Positions 1 to 9,250 are shown, counted from the first letter of the stretch. The stretch is DNA of 64,000 nucleotides from Cupriavidus pauculus (GCF_002858765.1 NZ_PJRP01000007.1:1-64000); one strand, 5' to 3'. Numbers and translations are program-made. The notes: generated from the sequence alone by a model not told the origin.

Positions 1-1874
1 ATTCGCTTACCAGCGCGATCGCCCACCTCCATTATCGCGACGCCCGCATCTACCTGCTCGACACGCCGGGATATCCCGACTTCTGCGGCCTGTCGATGAG
101 CGGCATGGCGGCGGTCGAGACCGCCGCCATCGTCATCAACGCGCAGACGGGTATCGATATGACGACGCGTCGCATGATGGCGTGGGCGCAGGCGCGCAAC
201 CTGTGCCGGATGATCATTGTCAACGGCATTGATAAGGAAAAGGTGGATCTGCCCGCGCTGCTGACCGACATTCAGGAAGCATTCGGCAAAGAATGCCTGC
301 CCATTAATCTTCCGGCTGCGCGAGCCACCCAGGTCGTCGATTGCTTCTTCAACCCGGCGGGCGACGCCGATTTCTTGTCAGTGGCATCGGCCCATGAGGC
401 GCTCGTCGACCAGGTCGTCGAGATGGATCCCGAACTGATGGAGTTGTATCTCGAACAAGGCCAGCAAATCGAGCCGGAACAGTTGCACGCGCCGTTCGAA
501 CGAGCACTCCGCGACGGACACCTCGTGCCGATCTGCTTCACCTCAGCAGCCAATGGCACCGGCATCGCCGAATTGCTCGAGGTGTTTGTGCGCCTGCTGC
601 CGAACCCGACTGAGGGTAATCCGCCGCTGTTTTACCGTGAAGCGGGTGAGCGCAAGGTAACCGTTCGCGCCGAGCCGGTGCCCGACAAACATGTACTTGC
701 GCATGTCTTCAAGATTACGATCGACCCGTACCTTGGCAAAATGGCCGTATTTCGTATCCATCAGGGCACGGTCACGCGCGACAGTCAACTCTATATCGGT
801 GAGGGGCGGCAGCCGTTCAAGGTGGCACATCTGTTGATGCTGCAGGGCAAGGAGCGTGTCGAAGTATCGCAGGCGGGACCGGGCGATATCTGCGCCGTGG
901 CGAAGGTCGAAGAGATCGCTTTCGATGCCGTGCTGCATGATGCCTCTGAGGACGGCAACATCCATCTGCTCCCGCTTGATTTTCCCACGCCGATCTATGG
1001 CTTGGCGATTGAGCCTGCGCGGCGGGGCAACGAGCAGCGCCTGTCGGAATTGCTGCACAAGCTCACGGCGAGCGACCCATGCCTGCGCATCGAGCATCCA
1101 GCCGGCACTAATGAAACCGTCATGCTTGGCTTGGGCGAGTTCCAACTGCGCTGTGCGCTGGAGCGCCTGACCGATCATTACAAGCTCGAGGTCGTGACCC
1201 GGCCACCGAAGATCGCCTATCGCGAAACCATCGACGGCAAGGCTGAGGGCCATCACCGCCACAAAAAGCAAACCGGGGGCGCCGGTCAGTTCGGCGAGGT
1301 GTTCCTCCGCGTCGAGCCACTGGCCCGTGGCAAGGGCTTCGAATTCGTCGACGTGGTCAAGGGCGGCGCGATTCCGGGCCAATTCATTCCCGCCGTCGAA
1401 AAGGGGATCCGCCAAGTGCTCGACAGCGGCCCACTGGCGGGCTTTCCCATGCAGGATGTACGCGTCACCGTGTTCGATGGCAAGAGCCATTCCGTCGATT
1501 CGAAGGAAGTGGCCTTCGCTGTGGCGGGGCGCAAGGCCTTCGTCGATGCTGTGCTCAAGGCAAGGCCCAGCGTACTCGAACCGATCGTGGATATCGAAGT
1601 GACGACGCCGGAAGCGGCAATGGGCGACATCATCAGTGACCTGTCGACCAAACGCGGACAGGTCCGAGGCACGCGGAGCGCCGCTGGCAACAACGTCACC
1701 GTTGTGGGACAGGTGCCGCTATCCGAGCTCAACGAATACCAATCGCGTGTGAACAGTATTACAGGCGGCCACGGTCACTACGCGATGCAATTCAGCCACT
1801 ACGAGCCCGTGCCGCTCACGCAGCAGGAACAGATGGCCGCCCAGCATAAGCCGCGGGAGGACAACACACCCTGA
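1..1874 (+). CDS. fusA: Elongation factor G-like GTPase, 5' end outside window
   Basis: The frame is open from the left edge (first full codon at base 3), so the N-terminus with the P-loop and switch I is missing. The G3 motif DTPGYPDF is visible at about base 60. Domain II (PYLGKMAVFRIHQGT), domain III, and domains IV/V follow, with the EF-G hallmarks QTGGAGQFGEV, GGAIPGQFIPAVEKG, SVDSKEVAF and ITGGHGHYAMQF. About 624 codons are present against roughly 700 in the family. It would catalyse ribosomal translocation or act as a specialised EF-G paralogue in the cytoplasm. The guanine-specificity motif NKxD reads NGID (VNGIDKE, near base 225), which is unusual and suggests a paralogue rather than the housekeeping factor. 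The C-terminus is complete and ends in a polar tail. Confidence in the family is high; which paralogue it is remains uncertain. Confidence 0.93.
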   Translation, partial: SLTSAIAHLHYRDARIYLLDTPGYPDFCGLSMSGMAAVETAAIVINAQTGIDMTTRRMMAWAQARNLCRMIIVNGIDKEKVDLPALLTDIQEAFGKECLPINLPAARATQVVDCFFNPAGDADFLSVASAHEALVDQVVEMDPELMELYLEQGQQIEPEQLHAPFERALRDGHLVPICFTSAANGTGIAELLEVFVRLLPNPTEGNPPLFYREAGERKVTVRAEPVPDKHVLAHVFKITIDPYLGKMAVFRIHQGTVTRDSQLYIGEGRQPFKVAHLLMLQGKERVEVSQAGPGDICAVAKVEEIAFDAVLHDASEDGNIHLLPLDFPTPIYGLAIEPARRGNEQRLSELLHKLTASDPCLRIEHPAGTNETVMLGLGEFQLRCALERLTDHYKLEVVTRPPKIAYRETIDGKAEGHHRHKKQTGGAGQFGEVFLRVEPLARGKGFEFVDVVKGGAIPGQFIPAVEKGIRQVLDSGPLAGFPMQDVRVTVFDGKSHSVDSKEVAFAVAGRKAFVDAVLKARPSVLEPIVDIEVTTPEAAMGDIISDLSTKRGQVRGTRSAAGNNVTVVGQVPLSELNEYQSRVNSITGGHGHYAMQFSHYEPVPLTQQEQMAAQHKPREDNTP

Positions 1875-2287
1875 TGGGATACGTTTCTGGTCAAATATAC
1901 GAGACACGCTGAGGCGCGCCTGGGACGTTCTCACTCGCTTGGCAGAAAGGGATTGGCATGTTGACTCGTCGGCGCACCGGCCGCACCCGGCAAGAACGTC
2001 GGACCGACGGGCAGCGATAGCGCACCGCGGCCGCAGGCCCTTCCCCGCCCGGCCGCGCTCCCCCGGCTGCTCTTTTTGGCGGTCAGAGCCGCTTCGCCGG
2101 TATAATTCTGGCCGCACCTATTACCCGAATTCCTGTTGTCTGAAGTGATGTCTCAAATCTGCGCGCCTGTGCCACCCGCGGCGCGAAATGAACGCGTGAG
2201 CAGCGGCATCATCACCTACCCTCCACCAGCCCGCGCCAAAAGACGGCGAACGTTCGGCTCAGGATTCGCTTCACAAGGATCCCTGCA
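1875..2287. other. Intergenic region with a candidate promoter and short leader ORF
   Basis: There is no convincing long gene in this 413-base stretch. A TATAAT hexamer lies at 2101-2106, but no good -35 stands at 16-18 bases. From ATG 2148 a 48-codon frame (starting MSQICAPVPP) runs to a TGA at 2292-2294, overlapping the first codons of the receptor gene at 2288. It may be a leader peptide, a truncated gene start or chance. Confidence 0.35.
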
Positions 2288-3268
2288 ATGCTGAAGGCAA
2301 TGCTGGCTACCATGCTGGTGGCCTGTGGTCTCACCACCACGCCCGTACACGCCCAATCCGCTCACGCCCAATGGCCCACCAAACCCATCCGCCTGGTGAT
2401 TCCGTTCCCGCCGGGCGGCGGCACTGATATCCTCGCCCGCCTGGTGGCCAACCAGGTGTCGCAAGACACAAAATGGACCTTTGTCCCCGACAACAAGCCG
2501 GGGGCTGGCGGCACGCTCGGCATCGCGGAAATCGTCCGTACCGCACCGACCGGCTACGAACTCGTCATGGGCCAGAAAGACAACCTGGTGGTCGCACCCT
2601 GGCTCTACAAGTCGGTGTCCTATGTGCCGGGTCGCGACCTCGTTGCAATCAGCCACGTTGCCTACACGCCGATCGCCATCGTCACGTCAGCCAACTCGCG
2701 CTTCAAGACCTTGGCCGACGTGGTAGCTGCCGCGAAGGCGCATCCGGAATCCATCAAGTATGGATCGCCCGGCAACGGGACGACCATCCATCTGGCTGCC
2801 GAGATCTTCAGCCAGGCGGCCGGCATCAAGTTGCTGCATGTTCCATACAAGGGGTCCAACGCTGCCATGTTGGACGCCATGTCAGGCAACGTCGACCTGA
2901 TGGTGGCCTCCGTGCCTTCCGCGCTGGCCCAGATCAAGGCTGGTAAGCTTCGCGCGCTGGCAGTGACATCGGCCACCCGTAGCACGTCGCTCCCCAACGT
3001 GCCGACTGTCGCGGAAAGCGGCTACAAGAACGTGGATGTCAGTACGTGGTACGGCATCTTCGCGCCGGCCAAGACGCCTGCAGATGTCGTGGAACGCATT
3101 GGGACTGAGGTCAACAAGGTTCTCGCCAAGCCCGACGTCATCCGCGCTATCCACGAGCAAGGTGCCGAGCCCAAGCTCATGACATCCCGGCAGTTTTCCG
3201 ATCTCGTGACATCAGAATACAAGGCTTGGAAACCCATCGTGGAGCGCTCGGGCGCCAAGCTCGAGTAA
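2288..3268 (+). CDS. Bug/TctC-family periplasmic solute receptor
   Basis: 326 aa, the usual length for the Bug (Bordetella uptake gene) / TctC family of tripartite tricarboxylate transporter binding proteins. A signal peptide covers about residues 1-22 (cleavage likely at VHA-QS), followed by the family start KPIRLVIPFPPGGGTD, the GSPGNGTTIHLAAEIF segment and HVPYKGSNAAMLDAMSGNVD. AAGGAT 8 bases upstream of ATG 2288 supports this start. It should bind a carboxylate or aromatic acid in the periplasm. No TctA or TctB membrane subunit is in the window, so it is an orphan receptor as is common in this group. The gene stands alone, convergent with the LysR gene at 3422-4309. The ligand cannot be deduced. 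Confidence 0.93.
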   Translation: MLKAMLATMLVACGLTTTPVHAQSAHAQWPTKPIRLVIPFPPGGGTDILARLVANQVSQDTKWTFVPDNKPGAGGTLGIAEIVRTAPTGYELVMGQKDNLVVAPWLYKSVSYVPGRDLVAISHVAYTPIAIVTSANSRFKTLADVVAAAKAHPESIKYGSPGNGTTIHLAAEIFSQAAGIKLLHVPYKGSNAAMLDAMSGNVDLMVASVPSALAQIKAGKLRALAVTSATRSTSLPNVPTVAESGYKNVDVSTWYGIFAPAKTPADVVERIGTEVNKVLAKPDVIRAIHEQGAEPKLMTSRQFSDLVTSEYKAWKPIVERSGAKLE

Positions 3269-3421
3269 GAGCGTCTTGTCGGATCCGGAGGGCGACTTGC
3301 ATACTCGCCCCCGGATTCGTGCTTCGGAGCGCCCCATCGCCAGGAACCGCGAGGGTAGACTTCTTGCTTTTGGAAAGAGTGATTGAGTCGTCGGCGTCCG
3401 ATTTTGCGAAGGAGCCCGGTT

Positions 3422-4309
3422 TCAGGGCACGGACCGCCGCACACTATCCAGTAAAGTCACGGCGGGAGCCGACAACATCGCGTTGTACCGGGTGATAATC
3501 GCAATGGGATGTTCCACGCCCTCAGGTGGCAATGCCTTGGCAACGACGCCAAGTTCACGCACAAGCTCAGTGACATACCCCGGCAACACCGCCACACCAA
3601 CGCCGGCCTTCGCAAAGCCGATGGCTGACAACACGGTGCCCACCTCCATCGCACTGGTATAAGTCAAATGCCGGCCAGCGAAGACCCGGTCGATCGTTCT
3701 GCGGGTGCTGAACGTTGGATGCAAGGAAATCTGTGGGTGCGTAGCCAGTTGCTCCCAGCTCACTGTTCTCCTGCGAGCCAGTGGGTGGTCAGCTGCGCAG
3801 ACGACAAACATTCTTTCGTTGTAGAGCGGCTCTAGTGCGAGCTTGGGATGTGGACCTTCGATCGAGGTCAGCCCAAAATCGGCTTTCCCGTTAACGACAT
3901 AGTCGATGGTTTCGTCGGTGGACAGTTCATGCAGGGCGATGCGAATGGCGGGATGCGCCACATGGAACGCAGCCACCGCCTTGCGCAGAATCCCTACGCA
4001 AAGCATCGGCGAGGAGGCAACGCTGACCTCGCCGGCCTCCATATTCAGCAGACTGCGCAGACTGCGCTCGGCCGCGTCCATCGTACCCAGCACCTCGCAG
4101 ACATGGGCATAAAGCTGGTCGGCAAGCAGCGTCGGGATGACTTTCCGGGTCGTGCGTTCGAACAGTCGCTGCCCGACCTTCGACTCCATCTCCTGGCAAA
4201 CCTTGCTCACCGCGGACTGCGTCGTATGAATGGCCTGCGATGCGGCGCTGAAGCTGCGAAGCTCATAGACGACGCGGAAAACGCGAAACTCCCGGAGCGT
4301 GAAGTTCAT
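3422..4309 (-). CDS. LysR-family transcriptional regulator
   Basis: 295 aa from the ATG at 4309 (MNFTLREFRVFR). An upstream TTG at 4387 would add 26 atypical residues and overlap the crotonase, so it was not chosen. The winged-helix DNA-binding domain occupies about residues 4-62, with the recognition segment FSAASQAIHTTQSAVSKVCQ and the FERTTRKVIPT boundary. The remainder is a periplasmic-binding-protein-like effector domain. It lies 55 bases downstream of the crotonase on the same strand, so it is probably the last gene of the Bug/CaiB/crotonase unit and may control it. LysR regulators usually sense a pathway metabolite; the effector here is unknown. Confidence 0.93.
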   Translation of the reverse strand: MNFTLREFRVFRVVYELRSFSAASQAIHTTQSAVSKVCQEMESKVGQRLFERTTRKVIPTLLADQLYAHVCEVLGTMDAAERSLRSLLNMEAGEVSVASSPMLCVGILRKAVAAFHVAHPAIRIALHELSTDETIDYVVNGKADFGLTSIEGPHPKLALEPLYNERMFVVCAADHPLARRRTVSWEQLATHPQISLHPTFSTRRTIDRVFAGRHLTYTSAMEVGTVLSAIGFAKAGVGVAVLPGYVTELVRELGVVAKALPPEGVEHPIAIITRYNAMLSAPAVTLLDSVRRSVP

Positions 4310-4364
4310 GGGCGAAACAGGTATAGCGGAGCAGTCGATCATACAGGACGGCTCCACCAGTCCA

Positions 4365-5144
4365 TCACCGCGTTCTTTTCCGCTCAAGGAACCGGGTCAT
4401 ATACGTATCCGGCTCCGTTCCCGCGTAGCATTCACCGAACACTGCGATACTGTGCTTCAGTCCGCGCTCGATGGTTGGATCCTCCCACGCACGCAACAAG
4501 GCTTTCTGGGCGCGCACGGCCTGAGGACCGCACTCCAGAATCTCCGAGACCGTGTGCGCCACAGCGTCATCCAGGCTGCTGTTGGTCACCACCTCATGCA
4601 CGAAGCCCCACTGAAGTGACCGCTCGGCGTTGATGGAAGCACCTGTCAGCAGCATCCAGCGCGTATTGCCTTCGCCAATGAGCCGCGGCAGGATGTTTGC
4701 GTGGATGACAGAGGGAATACCGATCCGGACTTCGGGCATCGCAAAGTTCGCATGCTCATCCGCGATGCGGATGTCACAAGCGGCAGCGAATTCCATCCCG
4801 CCACCCATGCACCAGCCAGAAAGGCGCGCGATGGTGGGCACCGGGAAGTCACGCACAGCCTCGCAGAGATCGTGCAGGCGGGTAATGAACGCTACGGCCG
4901 TCTCGGGGTCGAGTCGGGCCAGTTCCTTGATGTTGGCGCCGCCGATGAAGGCCTTGTCACCCGTGCCGCGCAGTACGAGCACGCGCACGTTCGGACGCCT
5001 CGCCAGGCGCCGCAGCGTGAGGGTGAGTTCAATGATGGTGTCCGAGTCCAGAATATTGAGACTGGTCCCATTGGCAATCTGCAGAGTCGCCACACCCTGC
5101 TCCGACACCTCGAGGGCCAAGTGTTTCAGATCTTCCATGGTCAT
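4365..5144 (-). CDS. Enoyl-CoA hydratase/isomerase (crotonase) family protein
   Basis: 259 aa, the normal crotonase length. The oxyanion-hole segment FIGGANIKEL and the two glutamates used by hydratases (GGGMEFAAACD and MPEVRIGIP) are all present, so an active hydratase or dehydratase is likely. The start codon overlaps the CaiB stop by 4 nt (ATGA), indicating translational coupling. Together with the upstream CoA-transferase this resembles carnitine-type modules in which an acid is loaded on CoA and then hydrated or dehydrated. The substrate cannot be read from the sequence. The C-terminus ends RFLERKRTR. Confidence 0.92.
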   Translation of the reverse strand: MTMEDLKHLALEVSEQGVATLQIANGTSLNILDSDTIIELTLTLRRLARRPNVRVLVLRGTGDKAFIGGANIKELARLDPETAVAFITRLHDLCEAVRDFPVPTIARLSGWCMGGGMEFAAACDIRIADEHANFAMPEVRIGIPSVIHANILPRLIGEGNTRWMLLTGASINAERSLQWGFVHEVVTNSSLDDAVAHTVSEILECGPQAVRAQKALLRAWEDPTIERGLKHSIAVFGECYAGTEPDTYMTRFLERKRTR

Positions 5145-6295
5145 AGTTTTTGTCCTTGTGTGGGTTCGCCCAGCTTCGGCGCTGGCGACGGCAAGTCATG
5201 TGCGGCGGCAGGCGAACGGAATCGCGCGGCGATCCGGCGCTGGCCCGCATCCCCGCAATCCCGCTCATCAAAGAAGCCGACGGCCCGGAGCTGGGCGTCA
5301 TCGATCAGATCTTCCATGCGGTTGACGCACGCGTGAGGAACATCGGCACGCTCCAGCAGCGCGATCCATTCGTCCGTGGTACGTGTCGCCATGACGTCGG
5401 AGAGGTACCCGTAGATCCCGTCGTAGTTTTCGGCGCGGGCGGCGGCGGTCTGAAACCTCGCATCCGACTCGAAGGTCGCGAGATCCCCGATCGCCTCGAA
5501 AAAGGCACGCCAGTGCTTGTCGTTGTAGACCACAGCCGCGATATAGCCGTCGCGCGTGCGATACGGCTTGCGATGCGGCGTGAGTAATCGGCTATAGCCC
5601 ATGGGGCCGGCAGCCGGCTCGAACGATGCGCCACCCAGATGGTCGCCCAGCACGAACGCCGCGATCGTCTCGAACATCGACACGCGAATGGTGTCGCCCC
5701 GCCCCGTATGCTGGCGGCCAAACAGCGCAGCGATGGTGGCATGGGCAGCCGTGAGGCCCGTTACGCGATCGGCGATCAACGTCGGCACATACTGTGGTGC
5801 ACCACCGGTCTGGCGGGCAAACAGGTCCGCCAGACCGGTCTGCGCCTGGATCACATCGTCGTAGGCTGCACGGCCGTGCATCGGCCCGCCATCGGCATAG
5901 CCGGTGAGTTCCACATACACGAGGCCGGGATTCAGCCGCCGAACCGATTCGTCGTCAAGTTCAAGGCGACGCATGGCTTGCGGTCGCACGTTGTGGACCA
6001 GCACGTCGAATGTCGGCAGCATTTCCCGGAGCCTGGCGATGCTGGCCTCCTCCTTGAGGTCAAGTACGACAGACTCCTTGCCCTGATTCGCATGCAGGAA
6101 CATTGCGCCCATCCCGGCAACGCGCTTGGCACCGGCGTGGCGCATGACGTCGCCCTCCGGCGGTTCGACCTTCACGACCGTGGCGCCGTAATCGGCCAGG
6201 ATCTGCGTGCAAACTGGTCCCATGATCACGGAAGTCAGGTCCAGCACCCGGACACCAGCCAACGGTCCGATGGGTTGTGCTAGCGAGTCCATCAC
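5141..6295 (-). CDS. CaiB/BaiF family III CoA-transferase
   Basis: 384 aa. The N-terminus carries the family start GPLAGVRVLDLTSVIMGP. The catalytic aspartate of family III transferases is expected in the segment IADRVTGLTAAHA, about residue 172. Overlaps couple it to both neighbours: the GTG start at 6295 (or ATG at 6292) overlaps the Bug stop, and its own stop overlaps the crotonase start. It would move CoA between an acyl-CoA donor and the acid imported with the help of the Bug receptor. The specific acid (carnitine-like, formyl, succinyl or other) is unknown. Confidence 0.93.
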   Translation of the reverse strand: MMDSLAQPIGPLAGVRVLDLTSVIMGPVCTQILADYGATVVKVEPPEGDVMRHAGAKRVAGMGAMFLHANQGKESVVLDLKEEASIARLREMLPTFDVLVHNVRPQAMRRLELDDESVRRLNPGLVYVELTGYADGGPMHGRAAYDDVIQAQTGLADLFARQTGGAPQYVPTLIADRVTGLTAAHATIAALFGRQHTGRGDTIRVSMFETIAAFVLGDHLGGASFEPAAGPMGYSRLLTPHRKPYRTRDGYIAAVVYNDKHWRAFFEAIGDLATFESDARFQTAAARAENYDGIYGYLSDVMATRTTDEWIALLERADVPHACVNRMEDLIDDAQLRAVGFFDERDCGDAGQRRIAARFRSPAAAHDLPSPAPKLGEPTQGQKL

Positions 6296-7245
6296 TGCTG
6301 CTCCACGCCCGCCCTGGCAGCACGGGAGGTCCAGATACCGCGCTGTGCCACGGTGAACGATGCGAAATCCCGTGTGCTGGCCGGTGCCGCCACCATACCC
6401 AGTTTGGCGAGCTTTTCCACCACCGCCGGGCGCACGACCGCCTCGTTCACGGCCTTGTTCCAGCGATCGACAATTGCCGCAGGCGTACCGGCCGGGGCGG
6501 CCAGGCCGACCCAGACGACCAGATCAAAGTTCTTGTAACCCGCTTCGGCCATCGTCGGCACGTTCGGCAGTTCCGGCAGCCGCTTGGGGCTGGTAATGGC
6601 CAAGCCATTAAGCTTGCCGCCATGGAGGAAACTCATGACCACCGAGGTATCCGCCACCATGAAGTCGATCTGGCTACCGAGCAGGTCCGTCACAGCCGGC
6701 GGCTGGCTCTTGTACGGAATGGCGTCGGCCGGCACGCTTGCCATCTGGGAATACGTAGCGGCTGCAATCTGTGCAGACCCGCTGCCGTAACCGTAGCGCA
6801 AGTGGTTCTTCTGTGCATATGCCGCCATCTCTCCGGTCGACTTATATGGAGCATCGGGGCGCGTCACTAGCACCATGGGAATGGTGGCAATGCGGGAAAT
6901 ATGGACAAAATCCTTGATCGGATCGTATCCGGGACGCTTGAATAGTGCCTCGATGCCGGAATGCGTCGAGCTGCTAGTCAGCAACAGCGTGTACCCATCA
7001 GCAGGTGACTTCGCCACATAGCTGGAGCCGATGATGCCGTTCGCGCCGGGACGGTTGTCTACAACGATAGTCCCCAGCGATGCCCGCACCTCCTCGGCAA
7101 CGATCCGGGCGGCAGTGTCCGACGCGCTCCCTGCGGTAAACGGAACAACAAGCTTGATAGGACGGCTCGGGTATACATCGCCTTGTGCAAAGGCACTCGG
7201 GGCGATGACCGTCGCAGTCACCAGGGCGGCAATCAGGGCTTTCAT
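6292..7245 (-). CDS. Bug/TctC-family periplasmic solute receptor, first gene of CoA module
   Basis: 317 aa. The signal peptide is about residues 1-20 (SAFA-QG), then comes the family motif RPIKLVVPFTAGSASDTAAR, followed by GANGIIGSSYVAKSPADGYTLL. AAGGAGACGCC just before the ATG is a good ribosome site. It is the first gene of the minus-strand unit Bug, CaiB-type transferase, crotonase and LysR, and probably captures the acid that the two enzymes process. The membrane subunits are absent from the window, so it would have to use a TctAB pair elsewhere. Confidence 0.93.
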   Translation of the reverse strand: MKALIAALVTATVIAPSAFAQGDVYPSRPIKLVVPFTAGSASDTAARIVAEEVRASLGTIVVDNRPGANGIIGSSYVAKSPADGYTLLLTSSSTHSGIEALFKRPGYDPIKDFVHISRIATIPMVLVTRPDAPYKSTGEMAAYAQKNHLRYGYGSGSAQIAAATYSQMASVPADAIPYKSQPPAVTDLLGSQIDFMVADTSVVMSFLHGGKLNGLAITSPKRLPELPNVPTMAEAGYKNFDLVVWVGLAAPAGTPAAIVDRWNKAVNEAVVRPAVVEKLAKLGMVAAPASTRDFASFTVAQRGIWTSRAARAGVEQQ

Positions 7246-7516
7246 GGGCGTCTCCTTGTCTGATACCCCAATCTTCAGCCCGCCAACTCATCACAACAAG
7301 CGAATTGTATTCATAGATTTATCGTGCATTGGAATAAATTGGCCGCAGGCGCAGCAAGGGGAGCGTACGCGCAGCATCAACGCCTATGTAGTGCCAGTAC
7401 CAATTGCGCGCAAACGACGAGCGTCTGACTTCCAGGCATGCCCTGACTGTTGGCGCTGGCCAACCAGTGTTGTCTCATGGCTGTCCGGGCAGGCGCCCAT
7501 GCGGCAGGCTGAGTCC

Positions 7517-7732
7517 TTACACCAGCGGCTGGACCATGCCCCTGCTAGCCCCGCGTGGCTCCAGCGCTCGCGTAGGGACGTGGGTACGCGCCCCGGCCCC
7601 TTCGAATTCGACAATGACGGCGGTGGGACTTGCAATGCGGGTAATGGTCACCAGTGCCCCCCGAAACGTCCATGTCGTCTCGATCTGATAGGGACTATTT
7701 CGGTATGCTTTGCGGCGCTGCTTACTGTTCAT
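7517..7732 (-). CDS. Small hypothetical protein (71 aa)
   Basis: I do not recognise it. The product starts MNSKQRRKAYRNSPYQ and then alternates hydrophobic and polar residues (TTWTFRGALVTITRI, TAVIVEFEGAG), which looks like a small beta-barrel or beta-sheet domain. The basic N-terminus could bind nucleic acid. The ATG overlaps the stop of the small upstream frame at 7729-7845 by 4 nt, the coupling style used throughout the window. No strong Shine-Dalgarno is visible, which would fit translational coupling. The opposite strand also has open frames, but their translations are arginine/proline-rich and unconvincing. Confidence 0.5.
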   Translation of the reverse strand: MNSKQRRKAYRNSPYQIETTWTFRGALVTITRIASPTAVIVEFEGAGARTHVPTRALEPRGASRGMVQPLV

Positions 7733-7845
7733 ATCGGAAACCGCTTAGTCAACAGGCACCGCCCGGTGACGTTGCTCAGCATTTGGCGGTGGAAGGCTCG
7801 GACTTCCTCAGCTGCAGCCAAGGTTGCTAGCATTAACTCGGTCAT
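7729..7845 (-). CDS. Very small hypothetical protein (38 aa)
   Basis: A short frame from ATG 7845 (MTELMLATLAAAEEVRAF) ends in an ATGA overlap with the start of the 71-aa gene. The N-terminal half could form an amphipathic helix. Support is weak: only the overlap and the composition. The frame is open further upstream to 7977, but that part looks non-coding. Confidence 0.25.
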   Translation of the reverse strand: MTELMLATLAAAEEVRAFHRQMLSNVTGRCLLTKRFPI

Positions 7846-7984
7846 ATATTTGCTAATCAAGGACAGGAGGTACCATTCGCGCCCGCCGCAATCCAGGCGG
7901 TGCGGGTGGCTGGAGTAAAGGTAACGTTGCCTGAGAGTTCGTCCGGCTCGTAAGGTTCCTGCCCGGTTAGCTCCCACGGAAGGA

Positions 7985-9250
7985 TCACGAGACAGCCTCC
8001 TCCGCTGCTACCTCCGAGATGGCTTGCGCCAACTCCTCCGTAACACGGATCTCCGCCCCAATGGGGGTCATCTGCGCCGTTGCCGCGAATGGTGCCGCCG
8101 ATGTCGGTGAAGGATGGCGATTGCGTCGCCATAGGAAGAAGGAGGCCAGACCCGCGTGAAGGACGAGAAACGCCCAAAATAGCCCGCTCGCACCTAACCG
8201 ATTCATGAGCGGCGAGATAATCAGGGGACTAATGGCCGAACCTACCGAGTTGATCAGGAGCATGCCCTGAATGACGCGTACGAGTTCGCTCGCCTCTGCA
8301 CGATCGGCCGAGTGACTCACCGCCACTGGATAGATCGCAAAAATGCCGCCCCCAATGAGGAACATCAGCACTATGAGCAGAGGCGGATAACTCGGCAGGA
8401 TCAGGACGGCCAGAGAAACCACTGCGCAGCCCACACTCAGCGCAAGCAGTACAGTCTGCCTGTCCTGTCTGTCGGACCACCGACCTACCGGGTATTGCAG
8501 CGCCATGGCGCCGCAAATGGCACTGGCCATCAATTGGCCAACCTGGGCAACGCTCATGCCCTCTCGTTGCAGGTAAATCGGCAATAACGTGTAGACCGCC
8601 GCGATGCCCACGCCGGATCCAAAGCTGCCGATTGCGCCTGCGGGGGTCAAGCGGACGAGATTTTGAGGCATGAGCGGTTCGGCATGCGCCACTTCTGGCC
8701 CAGTCTTCGGTAGAACGGCCATGGGCAGCACAGCCATCGATCCCAGTACGCCGGCCACCATGAACGGCACGCTCTCCGCCGCGGATCCAATGGCGCCCAG
8801 ACTCATTTGCGCGAGCATGATCGAGCCGTAGAGGGCAATCATATAGATCGCCAACAACCGCCCCCTGGACTTCGTATCCCCGACAAGCAGCAGCCAACTC
8901 TCCACGACGAGGTAGATACCCACCATGGCCCAGCCGTTCACGAGGCGCAGAACGAGCCAAACCCAGGGATCGACAATCAAACCCTGGAGCAGATACGTAA
9001 TCGCGACAAGGGAGGCGAAGCTGCTGTACGAGCGAATGTGGCCGATCCGCGAAATCAGGCGGTCGCTGGTCACCGCGCCTAGGGTCAGCCCAACGAAATA
9101 CGCCGACGAAATGGCGCCGATCATCGTTGCGGAAACACTGGCGGCATCGAGCCGAAGAGAAGTGAGGGAAGACATGAAGCCGCTTCCCAAGCTAACAATG
9201 AACAACCCTAAAAGTGGCCCAATCGCCACCATCCAACCGCTGCGCGACAC
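7985..9250 (-). CDS. YcaD-like MFS transporter
   Basis: About 421 aa from the GTG at 9250, which has GAGGAA just upstream; a GTG at 9280 and an ATG at 9232 are alternatives. Twelve hydrophobic segments are visible. The first half carries SAYFVGLTLGAVTSDRLIS and VVESWLLLVGDTKSRGRLLA, the arrangement seen in YcaD-type transporters, and the cytoplasmic loop GRWSDRQDRQTVL lies between helices 8 and 9. The C-terminal tail of about 45 residues is polar and alanine-rich. It would export or import a small molecule across the inner membrane; the substrate is unknown. It has no operon partner. Confidence 0.88.
   Translation of the reverse strand: MSRSGWMVAIGPLLGLFIVSLGSGFMSSLTSLRLDAASVSATMIGAISSAYFVGLTLGAVTSDRLISRIGHIRSYSSFASLVAITYLLQGLIVDPWVWLVLRLVNGWAMVGIYLVVESWLLLVGDTKSRGRLLAIYMIALYGSIMLAQMSLGAIGSAAESVPFMVAGVLGSMAVLPMAVLPKTGPEVAHAEPLMPQNLVRLTPAGAIGSFGSGVGIAAVYTLLPIYLQREGMSVAQVGQLMASAICGAMALQYPVGRWSDRQDRQTVLLALSVGCAVVSLAVLILPSYPPLLIVLMFLIGGGIFAIYPVAVSHSADRAEASELVRVIQGMLLINSVGSAISPLIISPLMNRLGASGLFWAFLVLHAGLASFFLWRRNRHPSPTSAAPFAATAQMTPIGAEIRVTEELAQAISEVAAEEAVS

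Noticed and set aside
543-1490. 315-codon minus-strand frame
   Set aside because: Antisense to the EF-G-like gene.
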